Shown here one piece after another: positions 6,940 through 9,247 of a DNA stretch of 9,247 nt. Within the stretch, counting starts at the first letter, position 1, and each line of letters begins with the position of its first letter. The notes beneath the pieces were generated by a model. The model did no database searches and was not told the origin of the DNA. It was given only the letters and a program-made list of their open reading frames with translations. Source of the DNA: Gemmatimonadota bacterium (GTDB lineage: Bacteria > Gemmatimonadota > Gemmatimonadetes > Longimicrobiales > RSA9); NCBI GenBank assembly GCA_019689775.1, contig JADGGV010000116.1, positions 1 to 9,247 on the forward strand, written 5' to 3'. The translations under genes and the position numbers were made by a program.

Positions 6940-7998
6940 TCAGCCGCCGATCTGCGAGAGGGCGAGCAGGCCGCCGGAGCCGGCGGCGCTCCCCTGCACC
7001 AGGTGGTGTCGCTCCGGCTTCACGTGAAGGGCGGCGCGCACGACCGGCTCCAGCGGCTCGCCGCGGCGCAACGGCCCGCGCAGGTCGAACTGAAGGTCGC
7101 CGAACAGGCACGGCCGGAGCTGCCCGTTCGCGGTCAGGCGCATCCGGTTGCAGCGCTCGCAGTAGTTGTGGCTCATCGGCGTGATCACGCCGACGGTGCC
7201 GGCGGCGCCGGGGAACTGGAAGTAGGTCGCCGGGCCGTTTCCCTCCGGTCCCGCGACGGGCTCCAGCTCCCCGATCGCGCGGAGCCGCTCCAGGACCTCG
7301 AACGCGGACACGAACTCGCGCGCCGAGACGTCGAGGTTCTCCGCCAGCGGCATCACCTCGATGAAGCGGACGTGCCACGGTCGCGTCAGCGTCATGCGGG
7401 CGAAGTCCGCGAGCTCGTCGTCGTTCCGCCCGCGCATGACGACGCAGTTCACCTTGATCGGCGCGAAGCCGGCGCGCTCGGCCGCCTCGATCCCGCGCAT
7501 GATGCGGCCGTGGGATCCCGGACGGCGGGCGATCGCGTCGATCCGCTCCGGGCGGAGCGAGTCCAGCGAGATGTTGACGCGCCGGACGCCGGCCGCGCGG
7601 AGCGGCTCGGCGAGATCGGCGAGGAGCACGGCGTTCGTGGAGAGCGCGATGTCCTCGATCCCCGGCGTCGCGGCGAGCAGCTCGACCAGCGCCGGGAGGT
7701 CGCGGCGCACGAGCGGCTCGCCACCGGTCAGGCGGACGCGGCGCAGCCCCATGCGCGCCAGGACGCGAACGATCTCGGCGATCTCCTCGTAGGTCAGGAT
7801 CTCGTCCCGGCGCAGCCACGGCAGCCCCTCGACGGGCATGCAGTAGACGCACCGGAGGTTACACTTGTCGGTGACCGAGATGCGGAGGTACTCGATGCGC
7901 CGGCCGAAGCCGTCGGTCATCGCGGGACCGGCGCTCGCCGCGCGGGCGACCTCGGCCGCCTTGCGCGTGGCGGCGGCCTGCCCGAGCAGGTCGCTCAC
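6940..7998 (-). CDS. moaA: GTP 3',8-cyclase (molybdenum cofactor biosynthesis protein A)
   Basis: MoaA is a radical SAM enzyme that rearranges GTP in the first step of molybdenum cofactor synthesis; MoaC, not in this window, then completes cyclic pyranopterin. The 352-residue protein has the N-terminal SAM-cluster motif CNLRCVYC (Cys46, 50, 53) and the second-cluster ligands Cys280, Cys283 and Cys297 in CERCNRMRLTANGQLRPC. It ends in Gly-Gly, the conserved tail needed in the active site. The GTG start at 7998 overlaps the moaE stop as GTGA and has GGAGG with a 7-nt spacer. An internal ATG (codon 27, MTDGFGRRIEYLRISVTD) matches the usual family start but lacks a ribosome site, so the first 26 residues are a probable short extension. 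Confidence 0.96.
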   Translation of the reverse strand: MSDLLGQAAATRKAAEVARAASAGPAMTDGFGRRIEYLRISVTDKCNLRCVYCMPVEGLPWLRRDEILTYEEIAEIVRVLARMGLRRVRLTGGEPLVRRDLPALVELLAATPGIEDIALSTNAVLLADLAEPLRAAGVRRVNISLDSLRPERIDAIARRPGSHGRIMRGIEAAERAGFAPIKVNCVVMRGRNDDELADFARMTLTRPWHVRFIEVMPLAENLDVSAREFVSAFEVLERLRAIGELEPVAGPEGNGPATYFQFPGAAGTVGVITPMSHNYCERCNRMRLTANGQLRPCLFGDLQFDLRGPLRRGEPLEPVVRAALHVKPERHHLVQGSAAGSGGLLALSQIGG

Positions 7999-8438
7999 GG
8001 CCGCGCCTCCGGGATCGGAGGGATGGCGCCGGCCAACCAGCGCGGAGCCTCGTCGCCGGCGTAGTGCTCCTCCTTCCAGATCGGGACCCGGCGCTTGATC
8101 TCCTCGATCACGAAGCGGCAGGCGTCGAAGGCCTCGGCGCGGTGCGGGCTCGAGACGGCGATGGCGACGCTCGCCTCGCCGACCGCCAGCTCACCGATCC
8201 GGTGCACGACGACGAGGCGGTCCGTCCCGAGCCGTGCGGCGGCTTCGGCCGCGATCTGGCCGAGCACCCGCTCGGCCATCTCGACGTAGGCCTCGTAGCG
8301 CACGCCGACGACCGGGCGGCCGTCGTTGTGGTCGCGTACCGTACCGACGAAAAGGAGCGCCGCTCCGTCGGCCGGCGCGCCGACCGCGCCGAGCAGCGCC
8401 CCGGCGTCGATTGGATCGCGTGTCACCCAGGCCCGCAC
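7995..8438 (-). CDS. moaE: Molybdopterin synthase catalytic subunit
   Basis: MoaE, as a dimer with two MoaD, inserts sulfur into cyclic pyranopterin to make molybdopterin. The 147-residue product has the family segment LLFVGTVRDHNDGRPV (29-43), SSPHRAEAFDACRFVIEEIK (96-115), and the active-site region KRRVPIWKEEHYAGD with Lys115 and Lys122. The start is GTG at 8438, reading MRAWVTRDPIDAG. It is fixed by GGAGG with a 6-nt spacer that spans the moaD stop codon. A longer frame continues upstream but only overlaps moaD in another frame. The gene lies 2 nt after moaD and shares GTGA with moaA, so the three proteins are probably made by coupled translation. Confidence 0.95.
   Translation of the reverse strand: MRAWVTRDPIDAGALLGAVGAPADGAALLFVGTVRDHNDGRPVVGVRYEAYVEMAERVLGQIAAEAAARLGTDRLVVVHRIGELAVGEASVAIAVSSPHRAEAFDACRFVIEEIKRRVPIWKEEHYAGDEAPRWLAGAIPPIPEARP
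8006..8010 (-). promoter_or_regulatory. Ribosome binding site deciding the moaA start
   Basis: GGAGG lies inside the end of moaE, 7 nt before the moaA GTG at 7998. It supports that start over the internal ATG at 7920, which has no such site. Confidence 0.75.
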
Positions 8439-8440
8439 GG

Positions 8441-8686
8441 TCAGCCTCCGGCCACGGGTGGAAGGAAGGCCAGCTCGTCGCCGTCGCGAAGGACGGTCGA
8501 GAGCGGGGCGTACTCGCGGTTGACGGCGACGGCGGGGGTTTCGGGGAGTCGGGCCAGCCCGCCGCCGGCACGGCGCAGCTCTTCGACGATGGTCGCGGCG
8601 GTCGCGCCGGGGCGCGTCTCCAGCTCCATCTCGGGGACTCCCGCCAGGTCGCGGTACAGGGCGAAGAAGAGCAGCCGGATACGCAT
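8441..8686 (-). CDS. moaD: Molybdopterin synthase sulfur carrier subunit
   Basis: MoaD is a ubiquitin-fold protein whose C-terminal glycine is thiocarboxylated and donates sulfur within molybdopterin synthase. The 81-residue product starts MRIRLLFFALYRDLAG and ends FLPPVAGG; the terminal Gly-Gly is the hallmark. Residues 45-75 (LPETPAVAVNREYAPLSTVL and the following DGDELAFLPP) follow the family pattern closely. It is first in the moaD-moaE-moaA unit. No Shine-Dalgarno site is seen before the ATG at 8686, and the best promoter upstream would give a leader of only about 6 nt. Length and tail are normal for the family. Confidence 0.95.
   Translation of the reverse strand: MRIRLLFFALYRDLAGVPEMELETRPGATAATIVEELRRAGGGLARLPETPAVAVNREYAPLSTVLRDGDELAFLPPVAGG
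8445..8449 (-). promoter_or_regulatory. Ribosome binding site deciding the moaE start
   Basis: GGAGG overlaps the last codons of moaD and lies 6 nt before GTG 8438, with the moaD stop between them. It selects this GTG as the moaE start and implies translational coupling. Confidence 0.75.
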
Positions 8687-8698
8687 CGGGTCGGTCGG

Positions 8699-8728
8699 AA
8701 GCTAGCCGCCGACAGCCGCGAAGGGCAA
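8699..8728 (-). promoter_or_regulatory. Candidate promoter of moaDEA
   Basis: On the minus strand TTGCCC (8728-8723) is followed by 18 nt and TAGCTT (8704-8699). The -10 resembles those of the nuo and mdh promoters, but the -35 matches consensus at only four positions. Transcription would begin near 8692, only about 6 nt before the moaD ATG, so the transcript would be almost leaderless. This fits the absence of a Shine-Dalgarno site. Confidence 0.4.
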
Positions 8729-8742
8729 GCATGAGGGTGCGA

Positions 8743-8760
8743 GCCGGCGCAGCGGCCGGC
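8743..8760 (-). terminator. Weak hairpin after the Spy-like gene
   Basis: GCCGGC-GCAGCG-GCCGGC forms a 6-bp G+C stem 9 nt after the stop of the upstream gene, without a U tract. It could end that transcript before the moa promoter. GCCGGC is common in such DNA, so chance is a real alternative. Confidence 0.25.
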
Positions 8761-8769
8761 CCGGCGTCG

Positions 8770-9247
8770 TCACGAGGGTGGCTCGCCGAACGCGCCGCCC
8801 CGCCGCTCGCGCCGCGCCCGCTGCACCATCTCCGTGAACTGGAGTCGCATCACCATGAAGCGCGCGCGCTGCCGTGGATTCAGCACGGTCGCGAGCGCGT
8901 GCTGCTCATCGCGCCACAGGTCGAGCTCCCGGCGCCGCAAGTCGGCCATCTGGTCGAGCATCCGCTGGAGCTCCGCATCCGAGACGCCGGGATCGTCGGC
9001 CGCCTGGGTCAGCTGCTGACGAAGCGCGCCCGCCTCGCGCGCCAGGGCGCGGCGACGCCCCTCGTTCTGGCGCAGGACGTCCTCGAGTCGGCGCCGCTGC
9101 GAGGCGTCCAGTCGCAGCCGCTCCGTCACCCGATCCATGAAGCGGTCCACCACGCGCGCCTGGAGCGCGCGCCCCGCCCGCGCGCCCGGCGCCCCCCCCC
9201 CCCGCCCCGTGGGGGCGGGGGGGGCGCCCCCCCCCCCGAGCCCCCTT
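8770..9247 (-). CDS. Spy/CpxP-like helical protein (partial, N-terminus unclear)
   Basis: The C-terminal 127 residues from GTG 9153 are charged and helical. They carry two LTxxQ-like motifs, LRLDASQRRRLEDVL and LNPRQRARFMVM, separated by a long Arg/Leu/Gln/Asp-rich stretch. This is the layout of the Spy/CpxP/ZraP group of small periplasmic chaperones and metal-stress sensors, usually about 130-170 residues with a signal peptide. No signal peptide is visible. The frame stays open to the window edge through a Gly/Pro/Ala stretch encoded by C and G homopolymers, so the true start is probably upstream or hidden by sequencing error. The run ALQARVVDRFMDRVTERL joins smoothly to the domain, which argues that GTG 9153 is not the real start. 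Assignment rests on the motif pattern alone and may be a related but uncharacterised helical family. Confidence 0.5.
   Translation of the reverse strand, partial: RGLGGGGAPPAPTGRGGGAPGARAGRALQARVVDRFMDRVTERLRLDASQRRRLEDVLRQNEGRRRALAREAGALRQQLTQAADDPGVSDAELQRMLDQMADLRRRELDLWRDEQHALATVLNPRQRARFMVMRLQFTEMVQRARRERRGGAFGEPPS
9188..9237. repeat. Homopolymer-rich inverted repeat at the window end
   Basis: The stretch contains C12 (9192-9203), C4, G5, G8 (9217-9224) and C11 (9227-9237). GGCG-C12-G-CCCC (9188-9208) can fold onto GGGG-C-G8-CGCC (9212-9228), with unequal run lengths. It is unlike anything else in the window and is the kind of sequence where assemblies break or gain errors. Confidence 0.7.

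Overview
The window is a G+C-rich bacterial segment (about two thirds G+C by eye) that carries core energy metabolism and cofactor genes. The B-type succinate dehydrogenase with one membrane anchor (order C-A-B), the fusion of mdh to that operon, and the high G+C would fit Gemmatimonadota or a relative. That placement is an inference from gene style and no marker gene is present to confirm it. I see no mobile element, CRISPR array, phage gene, tRNA or rRNA, and no evidence of a new defence or biosynthetic system.

Layout: positions 1-1345 (minus strand) hold the start of a complex I operon, nuoA-nuoB-nuoC, tightly packed, with nuoC cut by the left window edge. A good sigma70-type promoter lies upstream of nuoA. 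Divergent from it, dcd (dCTP deaminase) runs on the plus strand at 1521-2075. Two strong hairpins at 2121-2154 and 2191-2223 separate dcd from the convergent operon to its right.

Positions 2227-6768 (minus strand) are one probable operon read from right to left: mdh (malate dehydrogenase), sdhC, sdhA, sdhB and, last, an overlooked 43-codon gene for a single-helix membrane protein. This couples two consecutive TCA-cycle steps (succinate to fumarate, malate to oxaloacetate) in one transcript. Its promoter has the same TTGACA-N17-TASTTT form as the nuo promoter, and an inverted repeat lies on its -35 box.

Positions 6940-8686 (minus strand) hold moaD-moaE-moaA for molybdenum cofactor synthesis, in that transcriptional order, with translational coupling (a 2-nt gap, then a GTGA overlap). 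At the right end (8770-9247) is the C-terminal part of a Spy/CpxP-like helical protein. Its upstream portion runs into long C and G homopolymers that form an inverted repeat at the window edge, where the sequence should be treated with suspicion.

Functionally, complex I and succinate dehydrogenase both feed electrons to the quinone pool, and Mdh supplies NADH for complex I. The two respiratory operons have matching promoters, so they are probably expressed by the same housekeeping sigma factor. The most useful new observations are the small gene behind sdhB, the promoter pair, and the possible operator on the mdh promoter.
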